Shown: in pieces, positions 32,940 to 41,776 of the stretch
How the letters are laid out: each line of letters begins with the position of its first letter
Numbering within the stretch: position 1 is the first letter of the stretch
From: Streptomyces fructofermentans
GTDB lineage: Bacteria > Actinomycetota > Actinomycetes > Streptomycetales > Streptomycetaceae
DNA: 54,326 bases
Direction: 5' to 3'
NCBI RefSeq assembly: GCF_014651055.1
Contig: NZ_BMWD01000039.1
Coordinates: 1 to 54,326, forward strand
The notes under the pieces: generated by a model
What the model saw: only the letters and a program-made list of their open reading frames with translations
Told to the model about the DNA's origin: nothing
Database searches by the model: none
Translations under genes and position numbers: made by a program

Positions 32940-33299
32940 ATGAGCACCATCCCCCGGCGCCGGGCGGCGCCCCGGCCGGAGTCCATCACCCAGGCCCGCA
33001 CCGGCCTGAGCCGGGACGTGCGCGGCCGCCAGCGCCGCTACCTGGTCGCCATGCTGGTGCGCACCGCGTGCGTGGTGGTGATGGCCGCCACCTGGAACCG
33101 CTGGCCCGTCCTCGGCGCCTGCGCCCTCGTCGGCGCCGTCGTCATCCCGTACGTCGCCGTGGTGGTCGCCCAGGCCGGCTGGCGCCAGCAGCGGGGCGCC
33201 CGACACGCCCTGGTACGGCTGCCCGACGAGCAGCCCGCCGCCCGCGTCGTCCTCGAACCCACCCTGATCCTGCCGCCCGAACACAACTCCGCCGCCTGA
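32940..33299 (+). CDS. DUF3099 membrane protein
   Basis: A 119-residue protein with two hydrophobic segments (about residues 38-55 VAMLVRTACVVVMAATW and 58-78 VLGACALVGAVVIPYVAVVVA). The preceding SITQARTGLSRDVRGRQRRY block is characteristic of DUF3099 proteins of actinobacteria. It is probably an integral inner-membrane protein; its function is unknown. The ATG is at 32940 with GGAGG at 32931-32935. It lies between qcrB and the core biosynthetic operon, with a probable qcrB terminator upstream, so its link to either is uncertain. Confidence 0.85.
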   Translation: MSTIPRRRAAPRPESITQARTGLSRDVRGRQRRYLVAMLVRTACVVVMAATWNRWPVLGACALVGAVVIPYVAVVVAQAGWRQQRGARHALVRLPDEQPAARVVLEPTLILPPEHNSAA

Positions 33300-33533
33300 C
33301 CCGGCACGTCACCCCCCCCACGGCGGCCCCGACCCCACCCCCGGCGCACCGCACACCGCGGCCGGCACCCCTCCCGGGCCCGCCCGCTCGCACGCGTCCC
33401 GGCCCGCCGCGTACGCCCGCCCGGCGGACGCCCCACCGCCACGAAGACGTCCCGTGCCCGCCCGCCGCCGGTGCCCCCAACACCCGCCCGCCGCAGCCGC
33501 ACCGAGGCCGACGAGCCCCCGGCTGCTGCCCGC

Positions 33534-33732
33534 GCGCCCGGCCCGCCGCACGCCCGCCGCGGCAAGGACCTCCCGGCCGCGTCCGCCGAACGACCCCAAC
33601 TCCCGCCCGATGCAGTCGCATCGGAGCCGACCTGCACCCCGCTGGTGCCCGCCCGCACTCGCGAGGTCCGCCCGCACGCGCCCGGCCCGCCGCACGCCCG
33701 CCGCGGCAAGGACCTCCCGGCCGCGTCCGCCG
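33534..33732. repeat. Perfect 55-bp direct repeat, 144-bp offset
   Basis: Copies at 33534-33588 and 33678-33732 are identical. Similarity continues imperfectly to the right (CCCCAACTCCCGCCCG in both). It is in non-coding DNA upstream of the core operon promoter and is a recent duplication. Confidence 0.85.
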
Positions 33733-33992
33733 CCCGGCGGCCCCAACTCCCGCCCGGTGCGCCCGTATCCAGGCCGCCCCGCACCGGCGCCCGCCGCCAC
33801 GCGTCGGGCCCGCCGGCCGGACGTCCGCGTGCCGTCCGGCGCGCCGCCCGGGCCGCCGCCCGCGGGGTCCCGTCGGCGGGGGAGCCCGCGACCGCGGTGC
33901 ACCCGGCGGACACCCCGGCCCCCGACACCACACCCCGCACCACACCCCGCACCGGGCCCCGCCGGACCCGGTGCGCACGGCCCCGATTCCAC

Positions 33993-34080
33993 GTGACCCA
34001 GGTCACTTCGAGGCGCCCTTGGCGTGCGGACGCCAACCGTGTCACTATCTCAACACGCCTACCCTGCCCGAAAGTTGCCG
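33993..34080 (+). promoter_or_regulatory. Conserved promoter/operator element, copy A (core operon)
   Basis: GTGAC-N4-GTCAC (33993-34006), TTCGAGGC, -35 TTGGCG (34019-34024), 18-bp spacer, -10 CACTAT (34043-34048), then CACGCCTACCCTGCCC and TTGCCG. It aligns without gaps to 52361-52448 and with one gap to the - strand of 26536-26618. CCTACCCTGC at 34058-34067 also forms a 10-bp inverted repeat with 34080-34089 near the transcription start, a possible repressor site in this copy only. Confidence 0.8.
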
Positions 34081-34496
34081 CAGGGTAGGATTCCTCGCAT
34101 CCCTCGCGCCATGACATTTCGCGCAGGCGGTCGAGACGTCGCACGTGACGGTGCCCTGCTGCTCCAGGCCGGGGCAAGACCGTCCGGGCGTTCTCGGGTA
34201 CATCGCGCGCACGGGATCCCACCACCCCTTCGTCCAGGCCTTGCCCCGCCGTGCGGTTGCGGCGCGACCGGGCCCGCCCGGTGCTGCCCGCACGCACGCG
34301 AAGCCGAGCCATCCGCGGCGGCGCCCGGGCCCTCCCGCGGCGCCCGGGGACCTCCCGTGTCCCGGCAGGCCCGGGGGCGGGGGCGCACCCCGTCGAAACG
34401 GCCGCGGACGGCCGTCCGGCACGGGGCGGCCCCGGGGGTGCGCGCGCGGCTTCTTCCCGTACAGAAGGCAGACCCTAGAGAAAGAAGACCCCAGAT

Positions 34497-35573
34497 ATGC
34501 CGAGGCTATGCAAGCCCGCGGTGAGCGCGCCGGAACACGTCATCACGATGGAAGAGACTCTGGCATTCGCCGAGCGTGTCCACGGTGGAAAGCCTCAGCT
34601 CCCCCTGGCGCTCCGCCTGATCCGGAACACGGGGGTGCAGAAGCGGCATATCGTCCAGCCCATCGAGAAGACGCTGCTCCACCCGGGCCTGACGGAACGC
34701 AACCGCATCTACGAGGCCGAGTCCAAGAAGCGGGTCCCCGAAGTCGCCGAACGGGCCCTGGAGAACGCCGGTGTGACGGCCCGTGACATCGACGCGATCA
34801 TCTACGTGTCCTGCACCGGGTTCCTGATGCCCTCGCTGACCGCATGGCTGATCAACAAGCTCGGATTCCGCTCCGACACCCGCCAGATACCCATCGCGCA
34901 GCTGGGGTGCGCGGCGGGCGGCGCCGCCGTCAACCGGGCCCACGACTTCTGCCTGGCGCACCCCGGCAGCAACGTCCTGATCGTCTCGTGCGAGCTGTGC
35001 TCGCTGTGCTACCAGCCCGACGCCGACGACATCGGATCGCTGCTGTCCGACGGCCTGTTCGGCGACGCGGTCGCGGCCGCCGTGGTGCGCGGCAACGGCG
35101 GCGTCGGCATCGAACTCGAACGCAACGCCTCCTACCTCATCCCCGACACCGAGGACTGGATCTCCTACTCGGTGCGCGACACCGGCTTCCACTTCCAGCT
35201 CGACCGCCGCGTGCCCGGGACCATGGAACCCCTCGCCCCGGTCCTGCGGGAGTTCGCCAAGGACCACAGCTGGGACATCGGCAAGCTCGACTTCTACATC
35301 GTGCACGCCGGCGGCCCGCGGATCCTGGACGACCTCGCCAAGTTCCTCGACGTCGACCGGCAGGTGTTCCGGCACAGCTGGGCGACCCTGACCGAGTACG
35401 GCAACATCGCCAGCGCCGTCGTCCTGGACGCCGCGCGCAGGCTGTTCGAGGAGGACACCCCGCTGCCGGACGCCACCGGCCTCATCGCGGGATTCGGCCC
35501 CGGCATCACCGCCGAGATGGCCCTCGGCCGCTGGGGCGTCGACACGCCCGCCGAACTGGAGAACCTCGGATGA
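34497..35573 (+). CDS. rppA: 1,3,6,8-tetrahydroxynaphthalene synthase (RppA-type type III PKS)
   Basis: A 358-residue homodimeric type III polyketide synthase that uses five malonyl-CoA units to make 1,3,6,8-tetrahydroxynaphthalene, the aromatic core of furaquinocin, napyradiomycin, merochlorin and naphterpin-type compounds. The catalytic triad is Cys138 (AQLGCAAGG), His270 (YIVHAGGPR) and Asn303 (EYGNIASA), at the same positions as in RppA of Streptomyces griseus. The ATG is at 34497; the ribosome binding site is weak (GAAGA). It is the first gene of the core operon, after a long leader that starts at the shared promoter element; the next gene overlaps its stop by 4 nt. Confidence 0.97.
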   Translation: MPRLCKPAVSAPEHVITMEETLAFAERVHGGKPQLPLALRLIRNTGVQKRHIVQPIEKTLLHPGLTERNRIYEAESKKRVPEVAERALENAGVTARDIDAIIYVSCTGFLMPSLTAWLINKLGFRSDTRQIPIAQLGCAAGGAAVNRAHDFCLAHPGSNVLIVSCELCSLCYQPDADDIGSLLSDGLFGDAVAAAVVRGNGGVGIELERNASYLIPDTEDWISYSVRDTGFHFQLDRRVPGTMEPLAPVLREFAKDHSWDIGKLDFYIVHAGGPRILDDLAKFLDVDRQVFRHSWATLTEYGNIASAVVLDAARRLFEEDTPLPDATGLIAGFGPGITAEMALGRWGVDTPAELENLG

Positions 35574-36127
35574 GCGGACTCGTCCTGCCGCCCGGCCAGG
35601 GCCGCAGACTCGTCACCAAGGCGCAGGAGGTGACCTTCAAGGCCACCGGCGAGCACGGCTCGGCCGTCTCCATCTTCGAAGTGGTCGTCCCGCCCGGATT
35701 CGACGTCGGCGCCCATGTGCACGGCGACTCCCAGGAGTTCTTCTACATCCTGGAGGGCGAACTGCAGGTCCTGGCGTTCGAACCGACCCGGCGCACCGGG
35801 CAGTCCTGGCACGACTGGCAGTCGCCCGCCGGGGAGCGGGCCGTGCGCGCCACCGAGGGCGCCTGCATGTTCGTCCCCCCGGGCACCCCGCACGCCTTCA
35901 GGAACGCCTCCGACGCCCCGGCCCGCATGCTTTTCCAGTGCTTCCCCTCGCCCTACCACGAGCGGTACTTCGAGGAGATCGCGGAGATCTGGGCGGCCGG
36001 CGGCGAGGTCGACCCGCAGGCGGTGGAGGAGATGCGCGCGCGCTACGACGTCAGCCAGATCACCCCGCTGCGCTACGAGCCGCCCGCCCTCCTGGAGTCC
36101 TCATCGGCAGCACGGCGCGGAGTGTGA
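35570..36127 (+). CDS. Cupin quinone-forming monooxygenase (MomA-like)
   Basis: A 185-residue single-domain cupin. Metal ligands of the two cupin motifs are visible: His49, His51 and Glu56 (GAHVHGDSQEFFYILEGEL) and His108 (PPGTPHAFRNA). The family member MomA oxidises THN to flaviolin/mompain-type quinones and sits beside THN synthase in other clusters. The ATG overlaps the THN synthase stop (ATGA), so the product of one is handed straight to the other. The expected role is conversion of unstable THN to a hydroxynaphthoquinone. Confidence 0.9.
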   Translation: MSGLVLPPGQGRRLVTKAQEVTFKATGEHGSAVSIFEVVVPPGFDVGAHVHGDSQEFFYILEGELQVLAFEPTRRTGQSWHDWQSPAGERAVRATEGACMFVPPGTPHAFRNASDAPARMLFQCFPSPYHERYFEEIAEIWAAGGEVDPQAVEEMRARYDVSQITPLRYEPPALLESSSAARRGV

Positions 36128-36141
36128 CGGAGATGAACACC

Positions 36142-37290
36142 ATGAACACCACGGACACCACCATCCCCCTGGTCCACGCGAGCCTGGGCGAACAGGAACT
36201 GGCCGCCGTCGCCGAGGTGTTCGCCTCGGGCTGGCCCGCCGGACAGGGTCCGAGGGGCAAGGCCCTGGAGAGCCTGCTCGCCGCCCGCTACCACGCGGGC
36301 GGCGCGGTCGCGGTGAGCAACTGCGGCGCCGCCCTGCACCTGGCCATGCTCGCGCTCGGCGTCAAACCCGGCGACGAGGTGATCGTCGCCGACTACACCT
36401 TCCCCGCCCCCGCCCACGCGGTGCGCTACGTCGGCGCGACCCCCGTCTTCGCCGACGTGCGCGCCGACACCGGCACCGTCGACCCGCAGGCGGTCCTCGA
36501 CCTCATCGGCCCGCGCACCGTCGGCGTCATCGCCGTCGACACGGTCGGCCTGCCCGCCGACTACGCACCCCTGCGGGAGACCGCCGCCCGCCACGGCCTG
36601 TTCCTCGTCGAGGACGCCGCCTGCGCGGTCGGCGCCACCTACCGCGGCCAGGAGGCGGGCGCCCTGGCCGAGGTGGCCTGCCTGTCCTTCCACGGACGCA
36701 AGGGCGCCAGCAGCGGCGAGGGCGGCGCCCTGATCGCCACCGACCCGGCGATCGCCGCCGACGCACGGCTGCGCTCCTCGTTCGGCATCGGCAGCATCTT
36801 CGACCAGGCGCAGATCGTCGGCCTGCCGATCCCTGAGTTCACCGAGATCGGCTACAACTTCAAACTGTCCGACATCGCCGCCGCCATCCTCCAGGTGCAG
36901 ATCGGCCGCATCGACGAACTCCTCAAGCGGCGCAGCGCCGTCGCCCAGCGCTACGCCGAACTCCTCGCCGACGAGGACCTGCTGACCCTGCCGCACGTGC
37001 CCGAGGACCGCACCCACGCCTGGCAGTCCTACATGGTCACCCTCGACGAGAGCGTGGACCGCGCGGCCCTCGCCACCGACCTGCGCGCCCAGGGCATCGG
37101 CTGCGGCCACGGCACCTGGGCCACCCACCTGCAACCCGTCTTCGCCGGCGGGCAGACCTGCCCCGTCTCGGCCGACCTCTTCCGCCGCAACCTCGCCATC
37201 CCCATGCACGCCGAACTCGGCGCGGACCAGGTCGAACGGGTCGCGGACGTCCTGCGCACCGCACTGCGCACCCACGCCCGCCCCGCCTGA
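36142..37290 (+). CDS. DegT/DnrJ-family PLP aminotransferase
   Basis: A 382-residue fold-type I PLP enzyme of the DegT/DnrJ/EryC1 family. The PLP Lys is Lys187 in SFHGRKGASSGEGG; VEDAACAVGATYRG holds the Asp that binds the pyridine nitrogen; GYNFKLSDIAAAILQVQ is the usual C-terminal block. Members usually aminate keto-sugars, but no sugar genes are present. In furaquinocin-type clusters such an enzyme installs an amino group on flaviolin by oxidative transamination (recalled from the literature), and this is the best reading here. The ATG at 36142 was chosen because GGAG at 36129-36132 is well spaced; ATG 36133 is also in frame but too close. Confidence 0.9.
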   Translation: MNTTDTTIPLVHASLGEQELAAVAEVFASGWPAGQGPRGKALESLLAARYHAGGAVAVSNCGAALHLAMLALGVKPGDEVIVADYTFPAPAHAVRYVGATPVFADVRADTGTVDPQAVLDLIGPRTVGVIAVDTVGLPADYAPLRETAARHGLFLVEDAACAVGATYRGQEAGALAEVACLSFHGRKGASSGEGGALIATDPAIAADARLRSSFGIGSIFDQAQIVGLPIPEFTEIGYNFKLSDIAAAILQVQIGRIDELLKRRSAVAQRYAELLADEDLLTLPHVPEDRTHAWQSYMVTLDESVDRAALATDLRAQGIGCGHGTWATHLQPVFAGGQTCPVSADLFRRNLAIPMHAELGADQVERVADVLRTALRTHARPA

Positions 37291-37666
37291 GCGCCCCTGC
37301 ACCCGCACACCCGGCACGCATCCACCTCGCGCCGGACCCGGGGTGAGCCGGCCCGCACGGCCCCGCACAGGCACCCGCGGCGCACGCCGGGCCCCACACC
37401 CCATACGCCCGCACGCCGCACCGCACCGCGCCGCCCGGCGCGTCGCACCACCCCGTGCCCGCACCGCACCGGCGCACCGCACAGCCCCCACCCGTGCACC
37501 CGCCCCGGCCCCCTGGCGTACGCCCGCCCCGCGCGAAGCAGCGCCCGGCGCGGCGTACGCCCCGTTCCCGGCACCCGCAGCCGACCGACCCCGACCGCGC
37601 CGGCCCCGCCCCCACCGGGCACCGGCGGCGGCGACCCCGCAGCGTGCCCCCGAAGGAGACGGTCCC
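37291..37666. other. Intergenic region in the core operon
   Basis: 376 bp of CGCACCGC-rich DNA with no gene, and no clear promoter or terminator; the ANL ligase ribosome binding site (GAAGGAGA, 37652-37659) is at its end. Confidence 0.45.
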
Positions 37667-39250
37667 ATGAAGGGCTCCACAGCCTACAAATCGATCCACA
37701 AACGCGGCCTCCACATCGGCCTGCTGCCGGAGATGGCCGCGGCGGTGAACCCGTCCACCCCGATCGTCCTCGACCACGACCTGGACGTCTTCCCCGACGC
37801 GGGACGGCGCCTGACGGTGGCCCGCTACGCCGAGCACGTGGACGACCTGGCGGCCCGGCTGTGGGCGGCCGGAGTGCGCCCCGACGAGCGGGTCGTGCTC
37901 TTCAAGAGCGCCAACGCCGACATCTGGATGCTCGCCGCCGCCGCGTCGCGCATCGGCGCGGTCCCGGTCAACCTCTCGCCCGCCCTGGACGCCACGACCG
38001 TGGCCGCCCTCCTGGACCGCCTCGACCACCCCAGCCTGATCACCGACGAGTCCAAGCTCGACCTGCTGGGCGAGGTACCGCTGGCGGACCTCACCCGCCG
38101 GGTCCTGACCACCGGCGAGGACCGGCCGGGCGCCACCGGCCTCGCCCCGCTCGCCGGATCGCCGCGCGTGCGGCCGGTCGTGCGGCCCATCGACGCACCC
38201 GCCGTCATCACCCACACCTCGGGCACCACCGGCCTGCCCAAGCTCGTCGTGCACACCCCCCGCACCCAGGCCGTACGCCTGGTGCCGCAGTGGCGGCTGC
38301 TGGCCCTGATGCGCCGCAAGGACACCGTCGCGATCCACATCCCCTTCGTGCACTCCCGGATGGTCGCGGCGATGTCCCTGGCCCTGCTCAAGGAACTGCC
38401 CGTCCTGCTGCTCAGCAGGTCCGAGCCCGCCGAGGTGGCCCAGCAGTTCATCGAGCACCGGCCGGTGTTCGTCGAGGCACTGCCCAACTCCCTGATGGAG
38501 TGGGAGGAACTCGCCGACGACCCGCGCATGCCCTTCGGGTCCGTCAAGGTCTTCAGCAGCACCTTCGACGCGATCCACCCCCGGACCATGAGCCGCCTCC
38601 TCAAGTCCTCCCACCGCCGCGGCGCCCTCTTCTTCCAGATCTACGGACAGAGCGAGGTCGGCCCCGCCGTGGGCCGCGCCTACTTCCGCAACTCCGCCCA
38701 CAAGGCCAACGGCCGCTGCGTCGGCTGGGCCATGCCCGGCGGCGCCGCCAAGGTCCGCGTCGTGCCCCGCGGCGGCAAGACCCCCTCCGAACTCACCCCC
38801 GGCTTCATCGAAGTCGCCTGGGACGGCCTGGCGAAGACCTACTTCGCCGAGCAGGACCGCTACGACACCAACCGCAACGGCGACTGGTGGCGCACCGGCG
38901 ACGTCGGCTACCGCACCCGGTTCGGCTGCCTGCACATGCTCGACCGGGAGGTCGACATGATCCCCGGAGTGCGCAGCTCCCTGGAGATCGAGGACGTCGT
39001 ACTGGGCCGGCTGAGCGAGCTGAGCGAACTCGTCGTCGTCCCCGGCCCCGACGCGCTGCCCGTCCCGGTGATCTGCACCGTCGACGACAAGCCGCTGGAC
39101 ACCGACCGCTGGCGGGCCGCCGTCGCCGAATTCCCCCAGCTCGCCGACCCCGTCCAGATCCCGCAGGCCGAACTGCCGCGCACCGCCACGCTCAAGGTGC
39201 AGCGCCTGGCACTGGCCCGCCGCTTCGAGACACCGCAGGAACAGGTGTGA
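37667..39250 (+). CDS. ANL-superfamily adenylate-forming enzyme, CreM-like diazotase candidate
   Basis: A 527-residue acyl-CoA-synthetase-fold enzyme with all core motifs: THTSGTTGLPK at 182-192 (phosphate loop), YGQSEVGPAVGR, WWRTGDVGYRTRFGCLHMLDREVDMIPGVR (hinge region) and LPRTATLKVQR with the C-terminal catalytic Lys. Ordinary members activate carboxylates. CreM of cremeomycin belongs to the same superfamily and uses ATP to activate nitrite for diazotisation of an aromatic amine. An aminotransferase just upstream, and creE/creD genes 20 kb away to supply nitrite, make a diazotase the most economical assignment (inference). No carboxylate substrate is evident in the pathway. The ATG at 37667 has GAAGGAGA 7 nt upstream. 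The methyltransferase start overlaps the stop (GTGA). Confidence 0.8.
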   Translation: MKGSTAYKSIHKRGLHIGLLPEMAAAVNPSTPIVLDHDLDVFPDAGRRLTVARYAEHVDDLAARLWAAGVRPDERVVLFKSANADIWMLAAAASRIGAVPVNLSPALDATTVAALLDRLDHPSLITDESKLDLLGEVPLADLTRRVLTTGEDRPGATGLAPLAGSPRVRPVVRPIDAPAVITHTSGTTGLPKLVVHTPRTQAVRLVPQWRLLALMRRKDTVAIHIPFVHSRMVAAMSLALLKELPVLLLSRSEPAEVAQQFIEHRPVFVEALPNSLMEWEELADDPRMPFGSVKVFSSTFDAIHPRTMSRLLKSSHRRGALFFQIYGQSEVGPAVGRAYFRNSAHKANGRCVGWAMPGGAAKVRVVPRGGKTPSELTPGFIEVAWDGLAKTYFAEQDRYDTNRNGDWWRTGDVGYRTRFGCLHMLDREVDMIPGVRSSLEIEDVVLGRLSELSELVVVPGPDALPVPVICTVDDKPLDTDRWRAAVAEFPQLADPVQIPQAELPRTATLKVQRLALARRFETPQEQV

Positions 39251-40380
39251 CCCGCCCGCAGCCCACCGCCCAGCCGGTGGATTCGACCGACCCGAAAGGG
39301 GCCAAGGCCTTGTCATCGCAAGCCACGCTCGCCCGACTCCGCGAATACATGGTGGGACCCTCGCGGTTCATGACCCTGCTCTCCTGCTTCGAACTCGGCA
39401 TCGTCGACACGCTGCGCGCCCGCCCCGGCCTGAACGCCGCCGAACTCGGCACGGCCGTCTCCGCCAAGCCCGACGCCGTGGAGCAACTGCTGTTCCTCCT
39501 CGTCAAGGAAGGCTTCGTCGCCCACGACGAGGACAGCGGCGGCTACCGCCTCGACGCCCTCGCCGACGTCGCCGAGAGCGACCTCAAGCGCGCCCTGGCC
39601 TACATGAACCTCATCAAGGTCACCGCGCTGCGGCAGCTGTTCTACCTCACCGACAGCGCCCGCACCGGAACCCTCGTCGGCCTCAAGGAGCTCTACGGCG
39701 CCGAGGGCACCCTGTACGACGCCGTCGCCGACCACCAGGACCTCAACGACTCCTGGCTGACCCTGATGAACACCGTCACCGCCAACATCGACCCCTGGTT
39801 CTTCGCCAACGTCGACATCCCCGCCGGCGCCCAGGTCCTGGACCTCGCGGGCAACACCGGCCTCGGCGCGATCCACACCTACCGCCACAAGACGTCCCCC
39901 GGCCTGCGGGTGACCACCTTCGACCTGCCCGACAAGGAGAGCGAGGCGCTGGAGAACTTCCGCGCCCAGGGCCTGCAGGAGCACCTGTCGTTCATCGGCG
40001 GCAACGTCTTCGACGAGATCCCGGGCGGCTTCGACGTCGTCCTGATCAAGCACTTCCTCGACATGTTCGACAAGGACGAGGTCCTGAAGATCCTCTCCGG
40101 CGTCAACGCCGCGCTGGAGCCCGGGGGACAGGTCCACATCCTGGTGCCGGTCTACCCGGAGGACATCAAGGACACCGACAACTACAACGTCGACTTCTTC
40201 CCCGCGTTCTTCCTCGGCGCCGCCATGGGCCAGGGCGGCCCGCAGAAGCTGTCCGTCTACACCAGCTGGCTGGAGCAGAGCGGCTTCAAGGTCACCAAGG
40301 CCGTCACCAAGAACGCCGCCGAGATCCCCCCGGACGTCATCCCCGTCCAGGCCATCCTCAGCGCCACGAAGATCGCCTGA
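39247..40380 (+). CDS. SAM-dependent methyltransferase
   Basis: A 377-residue enzyme of the dimeric small-molecule O-methyltransferase family (acetylserotonin-methyltransferase-like). An N-terminal winged-helix dimerisation region (ELGIVDTLRARPGLNAAELG, LLFLLVKEGFV) is followed by a Rossmann domain whose SAM loop is VLDLAGNTGLG, an unusual form of the common DxGGGxG. KHFLDMFDKDEVLKIL takes the place of the usual catalytic-loop region, so C-methylation, as known for THN-derived compounds, is as possible as O-methylation. The GTG start overlaps the ligase stop; a TTG at 39310 after AAAGGGG is an alternative start that would remove 21 residues. A complex hairpin follows 20 nt after the stop. Confidence 0.9.
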   Translation: MTRPQPTAQPVDSTDPKGAKALSSQATLARLREYMVGPSRFMTLLSCFELGIVDTLRARPGLNAAELGTAVSAKPDAVEQLLFLLVKEGFVAHDEDSGGYRLDALADVAESDLKRALAYMNLIKVTALRQLFYLTDSARTGTLVGLKELYGAEGTLYDAVADHQDLNDSWLTLMNTVTANIDPWFFANVDIPAGAQVLDLAGNTGLGAIHTYRHKTSPGLRVTTFDLPDKESEALENFRAQGLQEHLSFIGGNVFDEIPGGFDVVLIKHFLDMFDKDEVLKILSGVNAALEPGGQVHILVPVYPEDIKDTDNYNVDFFPAFFLGAAMGQGGPQKLSVYTSWLEQSGFKVTKAVTKNAAEIPPDVIPVQAILSATKIA

Positions 40381-40399
40381 ACCACCCCCGCCCCGCCCC

Positions 40400-40483
40400 G
40401 CCTTGCGGCGCGGCACGGCACGTCCTGGGCGGAGGGGCAACTCCCGCCCACCGCCCAGGACATGCCGCCCCGCGCCGCAAGGC
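40400..40483. terminator. Long two-part hairpin after the core operon
   Basis: The outer 14-bp perfect stem (40400-40413 with 40470-40483) and the inner 11-bp perfect stem (40422-40432 with 40451-40461) are joined by a partly paired section. The loop is 18 nt. It starts 20 nt after the methyltransferase stop and probably ends the THN synthase operon. The rest of 40484-40850 is CGCCCG-rich and empty except for the ribosome binding site of the next gene. Confidence 0.75.
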
Positions 40484-40850
40484 CACCCCGGAGCGGCCGC
40501 GAGCCGCCGCCGCGCCCGCCAGTACCGCGAGAGCGCAGTACCGCGCGCCCGCAGTACCGCGCCCGCCGGGCCGCGCCCGTCATGCATCCGCGTGTCCGGA
40601 CGCCGCCCGCCCGCCGGGCCGCGACCGCATGCATCCGCGTGCCCGGCGCCGGGCACGGCCCACCGGGAACCCGCCCGCACCCCACCCGCGCCCCGCGCCC
40701 GCGCCTGCCGCGAGCCCGCGGTGTCCCACCCGCGGCGAGAGCCCTCGCACCACCGCACACCCCGGCGCCCGACGCGCCACCCAGCCCGCCGGCACGCCCC
40801 GGCCCTCCCATTTCCCGCACCGACAGACCACGCAACCAAAGGAGATCACG

Positions 40851-41504
40851 GTGAGCAATTTGATGCTGCTGCCCGACGGAATGCGCCGCTGGTCCCAGAA
40901 GCAGGGCGTCTCACTCGACGAGAGCTACGCGGCGATGACCGACAAACTCGTCGAATTCACGGGCTGGGCCCGGGAGGAGGGCTTCAGCAAGCTCTACATC
41001 ACCGTCTCCTCCGTCGCGAACTACAGCCGCTCCGCCGCCGCCGTCGAAACCGCCATGAACGCGTTCACCGAGGTCGTCCGCCGCAACCACGACAGCCTCG
41101 CCTTCGACTTCACCGGCACCCTCGACGTCGTACCCGACAACTGGCTCTCGGAGCTGGACGTCCTGCGCGACAAGTCCGACAAGGAATCCGACTTCACGCT
41201 GCACTACATCATGGGCATGTCCCTCTCCCACGAGATCATCTCCATCTTCGACAAGTTCAACGGCAAGGTCCCGGCCCTGACCGAGGAACTCATCGCCGAG
41301 AACGCCTACATCCCCGAACCGGTCGACTACCTCATCCGGATGGGCGGCGCCTACCGCATGTCGTCGTTCACCCCGCTGATGTCCCCGTTCGCCGAGATGT
41401 ACTTCTCCCCGCTGCTGCTGCCCGACATGACACGGGCCGACTTCGACGCCGCGATCGCCGACCTGCGCGACCGCGACCGCCGCTACGGCGTCTACCCCAC
41501 CTGA
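40851..41504 (+). CDS. cis-Prenyltransferase homologue, lavandulyl-type diphosphate synthase
   Basis: A 217-residue member of the undecaprenyl diphosphate synthase fold, shorter and clearly different from housekeeping UppS. LLPDGMRRW (catalytic Asp9) replaces MDGNGRW, SSVANYSRS replaces FSxENWxRP, and LIRMGGAYRMSSFTPLMSPFAEMYF replaces the IRTGGExRxSNF block. The same alterations mark the cyclolavandulyl diphosphate synthase of Streptomyces sp. CL190, which joins (and cyclises) two DMAPP, and the related Mcl22 of merochlorin, which makes isosesquilavandulyl diphosphate; similarity to the former looks very high from memory. The GTG start at 40851 has AAAGGAGAT. It probably makes the branched prenyl donor used by the aromatic prenyltransferase that follows. 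Confidence 0.88.
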   Translation: MSNLMLLPDGMRRWSQKQGVSLDESYAAMTDKLVEFTGWAREEGFSKLYITVSSVANYSRSAAAVETAMNAFTEVVRRNHDSLAFDFTGTLDVVPDNWLSELDVLRDKSDKESDFTLHYIMGMSLSHEIISIFDKFNGKVPALTEELIAENAYIPEPVDYLIRMGGAYRMSSFTPLMSPFAEMYFSPLLLPDMTRADFDAAIADLRDRDRRYGVYPT

Positions 41505-41555
41505 GCCCACGGCCGGCACCACCGCCGCCGGAAGCCGGGCCGCGCCCCGCCCGGG

Positions 41556-41596
41556 CCACCGGCCGTGCCACCGCCCCGACCGGCACGCGCCGGTGG
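41556..41596 (+). terminator. Hairpin after the cis-prenyltransferase gene
   Basis: Stem 41556-41569 with 41582-41596 (one bulged base) and a 12-nt loop, 51 nt after the stop. No T-run. Confidence 0.55.
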
Positions 41597-41746
41597 CCGC
41601 CCCGCGCGGCCACCGCTCTCGAAACGCCGTACAGGACAGCTCCCGAACCCCTTGAACCGCACTCGAAGACAATGCCCTCCGCACCCCGCCGACCTCACAC
41701 TTTCCGAATCCGGCACCCCCGCCGATTCGGCCCGCACCAAGGTCTG

Positions 41747-41776
41747 TTGACAGGCCTCGCGCACCGTTTTTAGTGT
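41747..41776 (+). promoter_or_regulatory. Vegetative-type promoter of the aromatic prenyltransferase gene
   Basis: TTGACA at 41747-41752, an 18-bp spacer and TAGTGT at 41771-41776 form the best consensus promoter in the window. It gives a leader of about 200 nt to the prenyltransferase ATG. The rest of the 41505-41981 gap has no gene. Confidence 0.75.

Larger units (their letters stand above)
33300..34496. other. Intergenic region and long leader before THN synthase
   Basis: No supportable gene over 1.2 kb. 33300-33960 is C-rich and contains a perfect 55-bp direct repeat. The shared promoter element lies at 33993-34080. From the predicted start near 34055 a leader of about 440 nt runs to the THN synthase ATG. 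Its last part can fold in alternative ways: GCGCACCCC (34383-34391) pairs with GGGGTGCGC (34435-34443), while the overlapping CCCCGT can pair with ACGGGG (34421-34426). Confidence 0.55.

Noticed and set aside
34001..34024. TTCGAGGC in promoter element A as an SARP box
   Set aside because: There is no second heptamer at 11 or 22 bp, and copies B and C change it to GGCGAGGC and TTCGGGGC.
37667..39250. NRPS adenylation domain serving the NRPS-like protein
   Set aside because: It lies 27 kb away inside the THN operon, has no carrier domain, and overlaps the methyltransferase start; a stand-alone ANL ligase or diazotase fits better.
40851..41504. Housekeeping undecaprenyl diphosphate synthase
   Set aside because: The conserved MDGNGRW, ENWxRP and IRTGGE motifs are all altered in the way seen in lavandulyl-type synthases, and the gene is in a prenylation cluster.
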